A model generated the notes under the pieces. That model did not search any database. It was given only the letters and a program-made list of their open reading frames with translations, and had not been told where the DNA came from. Position numbers and translations under genes: made by a program. From assembly GCA_017625435.1 (NCBI GenBank), contig JAGAKX010000011.1, forward strand, positions 62,001 through 126,000: a DNA stretch of 64,000 nt. The letters run 5' to 3'. Within the stretch, counting starts at the first letter, position 1, and every line of letters starts with the position of its first letter. The DNA comes from Clostridia bacterium (GTDB lineage: Bacteria > Bacillota > Clostridia > Oscillospirales > Acutalibacteraceae). Below are positions 1-8,072 of the stretch, piece by piece.

Positions 1-678
1 AAAAGCAATTGCAAGACCGATTATAACAGAGATTACAAGCCATTTGGGAGAGAAAAGATAGCTGATTATGCTTTTTGGTGGAGTATAGTAGTCATCACCG
101 TACATATAGTCATCTTCATATATGTAGTCATATTCATCATCTGAGGGGATATATACCTCACCCTCACCGCCGTAATCGTTGAGATATGTATTATAACCGT
201 CGAATATATTCACGCATTTTTCATAGTAGGCAATAAATGCATCCGTATAGCTTCCCTGTGAGAGATACGGCACAAATGCACTTTCAATCTGTGCGAGATT
301 GTAATCGGTAAAAATGTCAATTGCCGTACCGTAGGTTGTAATTGCAAACTCACGGTAGCCCATATCCACAACAAGCATAATGCCGTCGTCGTTTTCTCCC
401 CAGCCGAAGCCGTTGTAGTCGTAGTAATCGTCAGCGAATGCGGTGATATCGTAGCCGTCTGTGGAATTTACGGTGAGAACTGCCACTTCACATTCATAGG
501 TTTCGCTTATCTGCTCAAGCTTGGAATTCAGAGTTTCCTCATCGTAATCGGGGATAATTTCTGCAAAGTCATTTACAAGTGCCGTGCGGTCTCCCTCTTC
601 ATATACATAAGCGGATGCTGAGAGGGTGATGCTCATAAGCAGAAGCACGGACAACAGAATAACGGTAATCTTTTTCAT
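1..678 (-). CDS. TPM-domain secreted/membrane protein (partial at window edge)
   Basis: The reading frame runs off the left edge of the window, so the C-terminus is missing. The ATG at 678 is preceded by a strong AAGGAGG site. The N-terminus is a signal peptide or signal anchor (MKKITVILLSVLLLM, then SASAY). The following domain resembles the TPM family (once called TPM phosphatase), with segments such as VLTVNSTDGYD and DDGIMLVVDMGYREF. A Tyr/Asp/Glu-rich linker (EYDYIYEDDYMYGDD) leads to a hydrophobic segment at the edge, probably a C-terminal membrane anchor. It follows the zinc-ribbon membrane protein gene by 14 nt, a pairing I expect to be functional. The biochemical role of bacterial TPM proteins is poorly defined. 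Confidence 0.8.
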   Translation of the reverse strand, partial: MKKITVILLSVLLLMSITLSASAYVYEEGDRTALVNDFAEIIPDYDEETLNSKLEQISETYECEVAVLTVNSTDGYDITAFADDYYDYNGFGWGENDDGIMLVVDMGYREFAITTYGTAIDIFTDYNLAQIESAFVPYLSQGSYTDAFIAYYEKCVNIFDGYNTYLNDYGGEGEVYIPSDDEYDYIYEDDYMYGDDYYTPPKSIISYLFSPKWLVISVIIGLAIAF

Positions 679-692
679 TTTTCCGTACCTCC

Positions 693-1790
693 TTAACCTA
701 TAAACAGATTGTAAAGAACAGTAAGACCGAAGCCGATAACCGTTCCCACGGCAGCAGAAATGCCGAAATACTTTCCGTATTTTTTCTTGTCAACGGGCAG
801 GTCGCCTACAAATTTTCCTGTCTGTCCGTTCATGGCAAAGGTGAACTTTTCACCGTTGAAGGTGGTGTTAAGAAGCCATACGGGATAAAGGGCGTATTTT
901 GAAGAGCCCGAGGTCATATTTACGTTACAGCCCGAGGGTAAAACGCCGGTGTATCCGCTGACGGTTGAAGAAAGGGCATCGGACGTGCTTTGTCTTATTC
1001 TCTCATTTGCACGGGCTATGCTTGCATTTACATCCACGTCGTATTTGTCTGCAAAGAAGCCTGAAAGGTAAGCCGTCTGAAAATCAACTGCCTCTGAAAA
1101 ATTGAAGGGCTCAATAGATTCCATAAGGTCGTCTGCCATTTTCGTTGAGCCGTCAACGGGAATCTTTGAAAATGCCATATTGCCGCTTCTGAATACGGAA
1201 TAATGCTTTGTTTCCGTGTAATTATAATTTGTATCGCTGTAATGACGCACTTTTGTAGCCTTATACTGTGCACTTCCCGTAACAGAGGCATCAAAAAGCC
1301 AGAAGGGTACATAAACACCCTTTATTTCATCAATGTGGTTTTTGTCCTTGAAAACAGTCGGCAGAAGCTTTTTACCGGTGATGTGCTTCTTGTAGGCATC
1401 CATTGCCTGTTTTTTGTCGAGCTTGAAGGGGATGACAAAATCAGGCTTAAGAAGTCCTTTAAGATTATCTGTCATAACAACGGGATTTCCGCAGAAGGGA
1501 CAGCTTGTGGCGGCTGTTGTTTCATCTGTTATTATTTCACCGCTGCAGGAATTGCAGAGATAGCTTCTGATTCCGCCCTTTTCTGCATCTTCCCAGATGT
1601 TTTCGTTATTGTTTTCCCAGTTGAAGCTGTCTTCCTTGGTTTCTTCTTCACTCAGTGCATTGTCAAGCTCCTTCAGAGCCTCGGTGTCATACTCCGTATC
1701 GCAGAAGGGGCACTTCATTTTCTGCAGAGCGGGGTTGAACTCAATTTTACCGCCGCAGGACGGACAGATATAATCCTGGAGATTTGACAT
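693..1790 (-). CDS. TFIIB-type zinc-ribbon membrane protein
   Basis: A 365-residue protein with two N-terminal zinc ribbons: CPSC/CPFC (Cys9, 12, 27, 30) and CNSC/CPFC (Cys79, 82, 97, 100), separated by an acidic linker. The middle region is soluble-looking with many aromatic residues. The C-terminus ends in one hydrophobic segment (about residues 343-363) with only a few residues after it, as in a tail anchor. This matches the clostridial 'TFIIB-type zinc ribbon-containing protein' family of unknown function. The start is supported by AAGGATG upstream. It lies 14 nt before the TPM-domain gene and 23 nt after the GH78-like gene, so all may share a transcript. Identity as a family member is secure; function is not known. 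Confidence 0.8.
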   Translation of the reverse strand: MSNLQDYICPSCGGKIEFNPALQKMKCPFCDTEYDTEALKELDNALSEEETKEDSFNWENNNENIWEDAEKGGIRSYLCNSCSGEIITDETTAATSCPFCGNPVVMTDNLKGLLKPDFVIPFKLDKKQAMDAYKKHITGKKLLPTVFKDKNHIDEIKGVYVPFWLFDASVTGSAQYKATKVRHYSDTNYNYTETKHYSVFRSGNMAFSKIPVDGSTKMADDLMESIEPFNFSEAVDFQTAYLSGFFADKYDVDVNASIARANERIRQSTSDALSSTVSGYTGVLPSGCNVNMTSGSSKYALYPVWLLNTTFNGEKFTFAMNGQTGKFVGDLPVDKKKYGKYFGISAAVGTVIGFGLTVLYNLFIG

Positions 1791-1813
1791 AAAATCACAT
1801 CCTTATTAAAGAT

Positions 1814-3334
1814 TCATAATAGTTTTTTCAGCCAATAGGCAGGCGTACAGCTCCAGGCGTGGCAGGCTGAATTGATTTCGGGGGCATTATAGGGGGATTC
1901 AAACTGATTTTCCGTGTTGAAAACTTCGGGACAGCAGTCAAAACCGGCAGACATCATTTTTCCCCATTTGTCTTTTATAAATTCAAGGGCTTCTTTTTTA
2001 AGCTCCGAATTATAAAGAGCTTCGATATAATAGTGCATCATATAGGGTGTGCGCATAGTAAACTGTGTGGGATATTCTTTTATAGCGGTCAGCACGCTTA
2101 CGGCTTCTTCTTTTGTCAGAACTCCCGACAATACCGCCCATATCTGAGTATGATATGAAATCTGTCCCGAGGGAGTTACAAAAAGTCCTGTTTTTTCATC
2201 GAAACAGCTCAGCAGTATTTCTGCCGCGGCAGTTATTTCTTCTTTTACGGCTTCTGCGGATTCTCCGAGAAGCTCTGCCAATTCCTTCAACTGCTTCAGG
2301 GCATAAATATATACACCCAGAAGAGCGGTTGATTTGTCAAGCTCCGGACACCAGTCTATGAAGCAGTTAAGGTCAATTCTTTTTTCTTTCCTGATAAATC
2401 TTTCCTTTATTACATCAAACTGGGTATATGCAACGGGGTAAAGCTCCTTTACGAGAGAAATATCTCCCGTGTTTCTGTACCAGTCGTAAAGGCAGGAAAT
2501 AAAAAACAAAGAGTAGTCACAAAATGTCCATTCATCAACGTAAGGGGGAGAATCGGGGAAAATGCAGGGGGCAACCATTCTGTGCTCTCCTGTGGCAGAT
2601 GCGAAAAGATATATACACCTTTTTATTAGGTCAAGATTTCTGAAAATGCCGTAATCCGTCATAGCCTGAAGCTTCAGGTCCCCGATCCACAGCCTGCGGT
2701 CACGCTTTGGACCGTCTTCAAAAACCTCCTGCTGACACTCCTTAAGGGTCTTTACGGACATTTTATAGATTTTTCTGAAAATTTCATCGTTTGTTCTCGG
2801 TACGGGAGCATTTTCTTCCCTTACAGCCGAAACTGCAGTCACGCTTAAATCTTCAATTTTTACCGGGAAGGATGCATTATCCGTGCGTCTGATTTTCAGG
2901 TAACGGAAGGAATATCTTCTGTCAAGGCGTGCTTTACAGGGGAGGAACACATAAGAGCGTTCTTCATTCTGCAGCCAACCGTTACCGAGTCCCCCTTTAT
3001 ACTCTTCGGGGGGAGTTACGATTTCAAGGGGGAATTCACCGAAGGTAAAAAGAAGCTTCAAGGGTGAATCCGTAATTCTTTTGAGCCCGTCATTGCCGAG
3101 AGAAATATTCAGATACCCTACAAAATGGTCACCGAAATCAAAAATAATTTCTTCATCGTTTTTAATTTCAACAGGGAAAGCCGCATCACCTTTTTTTATA
3201 ACCGAAATTCCCTGAAAGGCATCTTTGTCTTTTTCTGTGACAACGATTCTTTCGGGGCGGACAGTCCTTTCAATGAGAGGGGCTTTCAATTCTTCCGCTT
3301 TTTTGCGGAAAATATCATTAATAACAACGGACAT
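1814..3334 (-). CDS. GH78-like alpha-L-rhamnosidase-related hydrolase
   Basis: A 506-residue cytoplasmic protein (no signal peptide). The N-terminal third looks like a beta-sandwich and the rest like the (alpha/alpha)6 barrel of GH78/six-hairpin enzymes. The motif FEDGPKRDRRLWIGDL (about residues 200-215) matches the conserved DGP(R/K)RDR-W-GD segment of this family, and FIDWCPELDKS fits the following barrel helices. It is shorter than classical rhamnosidases (around 900 residues) and lacks their extra N-terminal beta domains. The start has an AGAGG site. It follows the SIS-domain gene by 10 nt in the GNAT-SIS-hydrolase operon, suggesting intracellular processing of a small glycoside. Whether rhamnose is the substrate cannot be told from sequence. 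Confidence 0.72.
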   Translation of the reverse strand: MSVVINDIFRKKAEELKAPLIERTVRPERIVVTEKDKDAFQGISVIKKGDAAFPVEIKNDEEIIFDFGDHFVGYLNISLGNDGLKRITDSPLKLLFTFGEFPLEIVTPPEEYKGGLGNGWLQNEERSYVFLPCKARLDRRYSFRYLKIRRTDNASFPVKIEDLSVTAVSAVREENAPVPRTNDEIFRKIYKMSVKTLKECQQEVFEDGPKRDRRLWIGDLKLQAMTDYGIFRNLDLIKRCIYLFASATGEHRMVAPCIFPDSPPYVDEWTFCDYSLFFISCLYDWYRNTGDISLVKELYPVAYTQFDVIKERFIRKEKRIDLNCFIDWCPELDKSTALLGVYIYALKQLKELAELLGESAEAVKEEITAAAEILLSCFDEKTGLFVTPSGQISYHTQIWAVLSGVLTKEEAVSVLTAIKEYPTQFTMRTPYMMHYYIEALYNSELKKEALEFIKDKWGKMMSAGFDCCPEVFNTENQFESPYNAPEINSACHAWSCTPAYWLKKLL

Positions 3335-3344
3335 AACAGACCTC

Positions 3345-4082
3345 TTAAAGTGATTTTATATTACCTTTGTATTTTTTTATAAAAGCTTCGTTTACAGCAT
3401 CTCCGCCGTCAACATTGCTGCTTGAAAAAACCTCGGGAATTACACCGTCGCGAAGCATAATTTCAATTGTACCTGCAACAACCGAGTGAAGAATTGCAGC
3501 CCCGACAGAGGTGGATGTGGGACAGGCCTTTCTGCCGAGCTCCGGAAAATCTACCGAAGCATCGCCTAATTCTCCCATATTGTCAAGAACAATATCTGCA
3601 ATTTCAAAAAGCCTTTTTCCGCTTTTATGTCTTGAAGCTCCTGATTTTGAGTGGTTAATGCTTGTAAGTGCAATTACTTTAAGGCCCTTTTCCTTTGCGA
3701 GAAGTGCCATATCAACGGGAATTCCGTTCCTGCCGGAGTTGGATGCTATAACGATTACGTCATCCTTTTTCATATTGTAGGAATTAAAAAGAATTTCGGC
3801 ATAGCCCTCCAGTCTTTCAATTTCCGTGCTCTTTGATGCTGATTCGTGAAGCATAAGTGAGGTTTCAAGGACGGGCTGAAGCTTAACAAGACCGCCGGCT
3901 CTGTAGAAAAGCTCCTCTGCAAGCATATGCGAATGTCCCGTTCCGAAAAGAAAAATTGTTCTGTCATTTTTAAGTGCTTTGGCGAAGACCTCTGCACATT
4001 TGTCAATTGCGGGCATCTGCTTATCCGAAACGTCAGAGAGAATTCTTAAAAGATTGTCAAAATATTCAACTGATTTTTTCAT
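3345..4082 (-). CDS. SIS-domain sugar isomerase-like protein (UPF0309 type)
   Basis: A 245-residue single SIS-domain protein. The phosphosugar-binding segments are visible: FLFGTGHSHMLAEEL near residue 45 and IASNSGRNGIPVDMA near residue 112, then LDNMGELGDA and the C-terminal helices. This pattern fits the UPF0309/SIS family of putative sugar-phosphate or N-acetyl-sugar isomerases. Its ATG overlaps the stop of the upstream GNAT gene by 4 nt (ATGA type), so translation is probably coupled. The GH78-like hydrolase follows 10 nt downstream. Together this looks like processing of an amino or deoxy sugar in the cytoplasm. The substrate is unknown. Confidence 0.8.
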   Translation of the reverse strand: MKKSVEYFDNLLRILSDVSDKQMPAIDKCAEVFAKALKNDRTIFLFGTGHSHMLAEELFYRAGGLVKLQPVLETSLMLHESASKSTEIERLEGYAEILFNSYNMKKDDVIVIASNSGRNGIPVDMALLAKEKGLKVIALTSINHSKSGASRHKSGKRLFEIADIVLDNMGELGDASVDFPELGRKACPTSTSVGAAILHSVVAGTIEIMLRDGVIPEVFSSSNVDGGDAVNEAFIKKYKGNIKSL

Positions 4083-4648
4083 TTGCTTGTCTCCTGCAGT
4101 TTTATTCCGAATGCTAAAGAATCCGGTGTTTCTTCCAGAAGCCGGAAACCGTATTTTTTATAAAAATTAATGCCTTTTTCGTTCTGTGAGCTGACTTCGA
4201 GTACTACTCCCTTTATACCTTTTTTCTTAAGGTGGGAAATAAGGGCATACATAAGCTTTCTGCCAAGCCCCATCCTGTGATAATCGTATAAAATATCAAT
4301 ATGAAGGTGGGCAGGGTAGTCTTCCTTAAATTTTTTCTGAACAACGGTTGATGTTGAAGCGTAGAATCTGCTCACGGTATCCTCTTCGGGAATTCTTGTG
4401 AAGTATTCCTCTTTGAAAGTCTTTATGAACTTATCAAAATTCTCTGCACAGATAATATATCCTACAGCCCTGTCATTTTCGTCAGCCGCCACAAAGCAGT
4501 TGAAGGGCTCTTTTTCTATGTAGTAATCGCAGTATGTGGAAAACAGAAAATTCTTTGTGCTTTCCGAATAGTTTTCGGGACCGTCACAGTAAAGGCAGAT
4601 ATTGTGCACAGCCTCACGGTCTGTTTCTTTATAAGGTCTTATTATCAT
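4079..4648 (-). CDS. GNAT family N-acetyltransferase
   Basis: A 189-residue GNAT acetyltransferase. The N-terminal strand MIIRPYKETDREAV, the acetyl-CoA pocket segment around RMGLGRKLMYALI (residues 145-157), and the C-terminal NEKGINFYKKYGF motif are typical. It is the first gene of an operon with the SIS protein and the GH78-like hydrolase, sharing a 4-nt overlap with the SIS gene. A GGAGAAGAGAA sequence supports the ATG, and a sigma-A-like promoter lies 28-57 nt upstream. GNAT enzymes with this layout can acetylate amino sugars, amino acids or antibiotics; the neighbours favour a sugar-related substrate, but that is inference. Confidence 0.82.
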   Translation of the reverse strand: MIIRPYKETDREAVHNICLYCDGPENYSESTKNFLFSTYCDYYIEKEPFNCFVAADENDRAVGYIICAENFDKFIKTFKEEYFTRIPEEDTVSRFYASTSTVVQKKFKEDYPAHLHIDILYDYHRMGLGRKLMYALISHLKKKGIKGVVLEVSSQNEKGINFYKKYGFRLLEETPDSLAFGIKLQETSK

Positions 4649-4676
4649 TTCTCTTCTCCGATATTTTCTTTATTAC

Positions 4677-4705
4677 AATATAACATTTCGGCACCGAAAA
4701 TGCAA
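4677..4705 (-). promoter_or_regulatory. sigma-A type promoter of the GNAT-SIS-GH78 operon
   Basis: On the minus strand, TTGCAT and TATATT are separated by exactly 17 nt. The spacer contains the palindrome TTTCGGTGCCGAAA, which could be an operator. The transcript would start shortly before the GNAT ribosome binding site. Confidence 0.55.
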
Positions 4706-4706
4706 C

Positions 4707-4735
4707 AAAAAACAGGCACAGAAATCACCTGTGCC
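4707..4735 (-). terminator. intrinsic terminator after the GxGYxYP-type gene
   Basis: Minus-strand stem GGCACAG/CTGTGCC with a 7-nt loop followed by TG and six T residues. It lies just downstream of the stop at 4751 and just upstream of the GNAT promoter, so it separates two transcription units. Confidence 0.8.
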
Positions 4736-4750
4736 CGTAAAATTATGCTT

Positions 4751-6445
4751 TTATTCCGGCTTTGCCGTTTTATGAGGAATGTTTTCCCTTACTGCTGCCA
4801 GAAGCTCGTCAATTCCTACAACCTCAATATTGTCACCAAGCTGATTTACAAAATACAGAAGGTCATCGGGACCTACCGTCCAGGGATGCACATTTATAAC
4901 CGTGTAACCGTTTATTGTGTTTATATCGGCTTTTTTTGCGTTTATAATGTCAGCCTGTTCTTTAAGCCAGGTCTCAGTCACTTCATCTGCATTTCCGCTG
5001 GGGTGCCAGAGGCTGAAGCCGACACAGATAAACGGCTTATCGTTTGAGAACATTACTCTGCCCTTGCCGCCTGAATAGTTGTCGGGATCAAGCTGAAGAA
5101 TACCGCCTTCAATATTATCATATCTTGCGAAATAAGAGAGTCTCTTCTCCATGCTCTTGAAGAAGCTCTTTTCATTGCCCTTTATTGTGTCAAGCAAGGT
5201 CATAATGCCAAGTCCCGATTCCTTCATAACAGAAGCGGTGTAGTCGGAGAAGGCTTCAAGCTCATCTGAGCTCATATGCATAATTCTTGAATATCCGCCG
5301 CCTGTGGGACCTGTGATAAATGTAGTATCTCCTGCAATTTCAAGGGTCCTCTTTATGTCAACCTCGGAAATCTCCGTAAGAAGGGGACAGAAGGTCCAGC
5401 TGACGGGTACGTCCGAATTGTAGCTCTGCCATGTGTGGTATTCGGAAAAACCGTTCTGAATCCATTGTGCATTGTCGCCGTCGCTGTAAACTATTGAAAC
5501 ATAGTGCTTTTCGGGGTCAAGCTCAACGTTTTCGGGAATTGTAGTGCTGAATTCCTCTTCGGTTGCATCAAAGCAGGAAAGAATACTTAAGTTATAGGAA
5601 TGGTCTGAGGGTATAACCGTATGACCGAAACGGGATGCTGACTGAGTGAATTTTATTTCGTACTGGCACCAGCCGAAAATGATAGAAGAGGGAGTAAGCT
5701 CTCTCATAATTCTGTCACGGAAAAGTCTTCCCGTGAAATCGCTGTCCTCTATGTAAACTGTAAAGATATTCTGCTGAATTGCAAAATCTCTCATACCTGA
5801 TGCATAGTGGTACAGATGCACAAGAGCGGTTTTCCTGAAGCTGTCTTTGTGCTCATCATAGAAATTCTCAAGGTATTTAAGGTCAATTTCATCATCGCTT
5901 ATGTCTTCCTTTTTTGTAAGACCGAGAGAAATTACAGCCTCTTCAAGGTCGGGTGTCACGGGAAGCCAGCCGTATATTGTTGCAAGGTTTGTTGCAGTGT
6001 TCAACTGACCGTGATCCTCCGTTGTTTTATAAAGCACGTAACCGCTATCCTTGATATAAGAGCTGAATTTCTTTATTATGCTTTCAAATTTCCAGGGATT
6101 TCCCTCTTCATCTGTACGGGAAATTGTATAGCCTGCTTTTTCCATTTCGGCAAGGGCATACTGATGTGAAGCTGAGCCGTAATTAATAAAAATTGCAGGC
6201 TTTTCACGGGCTACAAGACCCTGAAGGAAAATAATTGTATGTCTCTGGGAAAGGGAAAGCTCTCCGAGGTTTATGACGGTAATTTCGTCGGCTATATCGT
6301 AATTATCGAAAATATCCTGAATTTCCGCCAGCTCGGCTTCGCTTTTTGCTTCGGGTGCGTTTTTAAGAAGAGATGCATCAATTGTATTAAAAAGAATTGA
6401 AAACATCATAACAACAAATGAAAGTCCGTTTAATATTTTTGCCAT
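4751..6445 (-). CDS. GxGYxYP-type putative glycoside hydrolase, exported
   Basis: A 564-residue protein with a hydrophobic N-terminus (MAKILNGLSFVVMMFSILF) likely to be a signal peptide or anchor. The C-terminal half carries hallmarks of the GxGYxYP family: IVYSDGDNAQWIQNG near residue 315 and FITGPTGGGYSRI near residue 375. The family signature is degenerate here, GGGYSRI instead of GxGYxYP. An N-terminal domain with repeated 'aromatic-x-x-GW' elements also fits. The family is thought to act on carbohydrates at the cell surface, without firm biochemistry. The gene follows the AIM24 gene by 37 nt, has an AGGAG site, and ends at a terminator. Confidence 0.72.
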   Translation of the reverse strand: MAKILNGLSFVVMMFSILFNTIDASLLKNAPEAKSEAELAEIQDIFDNYDIADEITVINLGELSLSQRHTIIFLQGLVAREKPAIFINYGSASHQYALAEMEKAGYTISRTDEEGNPWKFESIIKKFSSYIKDSGYVLYKTTEDHGQLNTATNLATIYGWLPVTPDLEEAVISLGLTKKEDISDDEIDLKYLENFYDEHKDSFRKTALVHLYHYASGMRDFAIQQNIFTVYIEDSDFTGRLFRDRIMRELTPSSIIFGWCQYEIKFTQSASRFGHTVIPSDHSYNLSILSCFDATEEEFSTTIPENVELDPEKHYVSIVYSDGDNAQWIQNGFSEYHTWQSYNSDVPVSWTFCPLLTEISEVDIKRTLEIAGDTTFITGPTGGGYSRIMHMSSDELEAFSDYTASVMKESGLGIMTLLDTIKGNEKSFFKSMEKRLSYFARYDNIEGGILQLDPDNYSGGKGRVMFSNDKPFICVGFSLWHPSGNADEVTETWLKEQADIINAKKADINTINGYTVINVHPWTVGPDDLLYFVNQLGDNIEVVGIDELLAAVRENIPHKTAKPE

Positions 6446-6482
6446 AAGAATCTCCTGCCTTACTGATTATTTTTTTCGGGAT

Positions 6483-7361
6483 TTAATCAAGAGCATCTGC
6501 AACTCCGCCGAGAAATGCACCTAAAACGCCTGCAGTTTTTGTGCCGGCACTTGCAGGGGCAGAGTGAGCTGTGGTGGAAACAGGAAAACCGCCTACCGTA
6601 CTGTCAATGGGGGCAAGAAGTACCTTGCCTGTTCCCCTGTAAACATTAACAAAGCCTTCTCCGGAAGCCGCTGAGCCTATAAGTGTTTTACCTGAACGCT
6701 CTACCGTAAATGACAATGAATCGCTCCAGGCAATTGCAAAGCTGCCGTCAACTCTCAGTACATCGTTTTCAAGAAAAACCTCAATAAGCTCCTCCTGTGG
6801 ACAGCGGCATTCAAGAACGGCTATACCGTTTCCGGCAAGAGCGAGATTGAACAAGCCCTCTCCGCCGAGAACCGCAGAGGAAATATTGGAACGTGCAACT
6901 AATTTCTGTTTTATCGAGGCTTCGCAGGCAAGAAACAGTCCGTCGTCAAGAACAACCTTGCCGTTCCATTCGCTTGTGTCAAGCAGAATAAGGTGTCTGT
7001 AGGTGGGTTCCAGCACAAGTGTTCCGTTGCCTACGTATTCGGGCTTAATCGCACTTTCGCCCGTAACCTTTCCCTTGACCAGCTTTCCGAGAAAGTCTGA
7101 GGCACCTTTAACTCCCGTGGTGGCTTTAACATCACCGACAGTCCATTGCATAGCGCCTGCCTGACAGATAATGCCCTCAGCCTTTGAAAGGTCGCAGATA
7201 ACCTGTCGCTTTCTTATGTTCATTTTGTCGCAGAAGTAAGCATTAACCGCCGTAGACGGTGAAACACTCAGATCTCTTTTATACTGAATAACCTGAAAAG
7301 GACCTTTTTCCGCAATGATTGCGACATCATCATTATTCGTAAAATTGTTAATCTTGAACAT
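6483..7361 (-). CDS. AIM24 family protein
   Basis: A 292-residue protein of the AIM24/DUF124 family, whose fold is a double-stranded beta-helix related to the TRAP-like barrel. Visible family segments include IICQAGAMQWTVGDV, LVLEPTYRHLILLD and a C-terminal small-residue tail (VLGAFLGGVADALD). The ATG is preceded by AGGAGG. The bacterial role is not established; links with membrane or stress functions are suggested only by analogy with the mitochondrial protein. It is the first gene of a probable two-gene unit with the GxGYxYP-type gene, and is the last clearly chromosomal gene before the variable island. Confidence 0.82.
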   Translation of the reverse strand: MFKINNFTNNDDVAIIAEKGPFQVIQYKRDLSVSPSTAVNAYFCDKMNIRKRQVICDLSKAEGIICQAGAMQWTVGDVKATTGVKGASDFLGKLVKGKVTGESAIKPEYVGNGTLVLEPTYRHLILLDTSEWNGKVVLDDGLFLACEASIKQKLVARSNISSAVLGGEGLFNLALAGNGIAVLECRCPQEELIEVFLENDVLRVDGSFAIAWSDSLSFTVERSGKTLIGSAASGEGFVNVYRGTGKVLLAPIDSTVGGFPVSTTAHSAPASAGTKTAGVLGAFLGGVADALD

Positions 7362-7566
7362 ACTTTTCCTCCTGACTGTAATTTAAGCCTCCCCAAGGGC
7401 TCTTTTTTAGGATAACATAATACAGGAATGTTTTCAAGTGAAACAATAATACGTGTTTGGATTATATGTAAAAAATCAGTTGCAGACTCACTTCTCTTCG
7501 CTAAAAACAGTCCGCCGGACTGTTTTCTTCACGCTCAGACCTTCATAAGGTTCGCCCCCTGTATTC

Positions 7567-7604
7567 AAAAAAGCCCGTACCAACCGGATGGTCGGCACGG
7601 ACTT
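7567..7604 (-). terminator. intrinsic terminator downstream of the SHOCT-like gene
   Basis: Minus strand: a 15-bp stem (AAGTCCGTGCCGACC with GGTTGGTACGGGCTT, allowing G-U pairs), ATCC loop and a six-T run. It would end a transcript coming from the SHOCT-like gene, 111 nt upstream. Apart from this hairpin and the GGGTGCA repeats, 7362-7714 holds nothing I can support as a gene. Confidence 0.78.
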
Positions 7605-7642
7605 TTGAAGATACCGCCTAATTTTGATACAAAAATCGGTAG

Positions 7643-7711
7643 GGGGTGCATTTGGCTTGATTTTGGTGGTCGAGGGTGCAAAATGCCTGTTTTTTAACCC
7701 GAGAGGGTGCA
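7643..7711 (+). repeat. three GGGTGCA repeats spaced 30-31 bp
   Basis: GGGTGCA occurs at 7644, 7674 and 7705, the last two within GAGGGTGCAAA. The near-constant spacing of about three helical turns places them on one face of the DNA, as for protein-binding iterons or recombinase sites. They lie between the SHOCT-like gene and its terminator. Function unknown. Confidence 0.4.
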
Positions 7712-7714
7712 AAC

Positions 7715-7927
7715 CTACTTTTTGAGCCGTTTTAACACCTCGTCTTTGTACGGATCAAGGGGCGGTTTGTACTTTTTCAGCATCTCCTCTTTGCATAAAT
7801 GCAGTTCTTTTTCGTTGATGACACCACGGGAGTGCATTTGCTTGAACATAATGAGTGCGTTCATATAGTGGAGCTGTCTTTCGGTTTCTTCGGGGTTTAT
7901 CCCCGGCAATGGCTTTTTGATATTCAT
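7715..7927 (-). CDS. short SHOCT-like protein of a mobile-element remnant
   Basis: A 70-residue protein with a GAGGTG site before the ATG. The segment LHYMNALIMFKQMHSRGVIN followed by EKELHLCKEEMLKKY fits the short C-terminal 'SHOCT' pattern (hydrophobic helix, then G-x-I-(T/N)-x-E-E-(F/L)). Similar small proteins often sit beside recombinase genes in clostridial mobile elements, but no recombinase remains here, so it may be a leftover of an older insertion. It is transcribed away from the chromosome side of the island and ends at a strong terminator. Function unknown. Confidence 0.6.
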   Translation of the reverse strand: MNIKKPLPGINPEETERQLHYMNALIMFKQMHSRGVINEKELHLCKEEMLKKYKPPLDPYKDEVLKRLKK

Positions 7928-8072
7928 AAAAGCACCTCTTTCAAAATATTAGCCCTGCGGCTTGGTTTAATAAAGATGCTCAAAGTTTACGAAATGTCAA
8001 GTCCCCGAAAAAACAAATCACCACGCCTATTATAAGTAGACGCGGGAATTGATAAATTATTGTGAACGGAGG

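Noticed and set aside
7428..7712. Short frames on both strands between the AIM24 and SHOCT-like genes
   Set aside because: They run through the terminator hairpin and the GGGTGCA repeats without ribosome binding sites.
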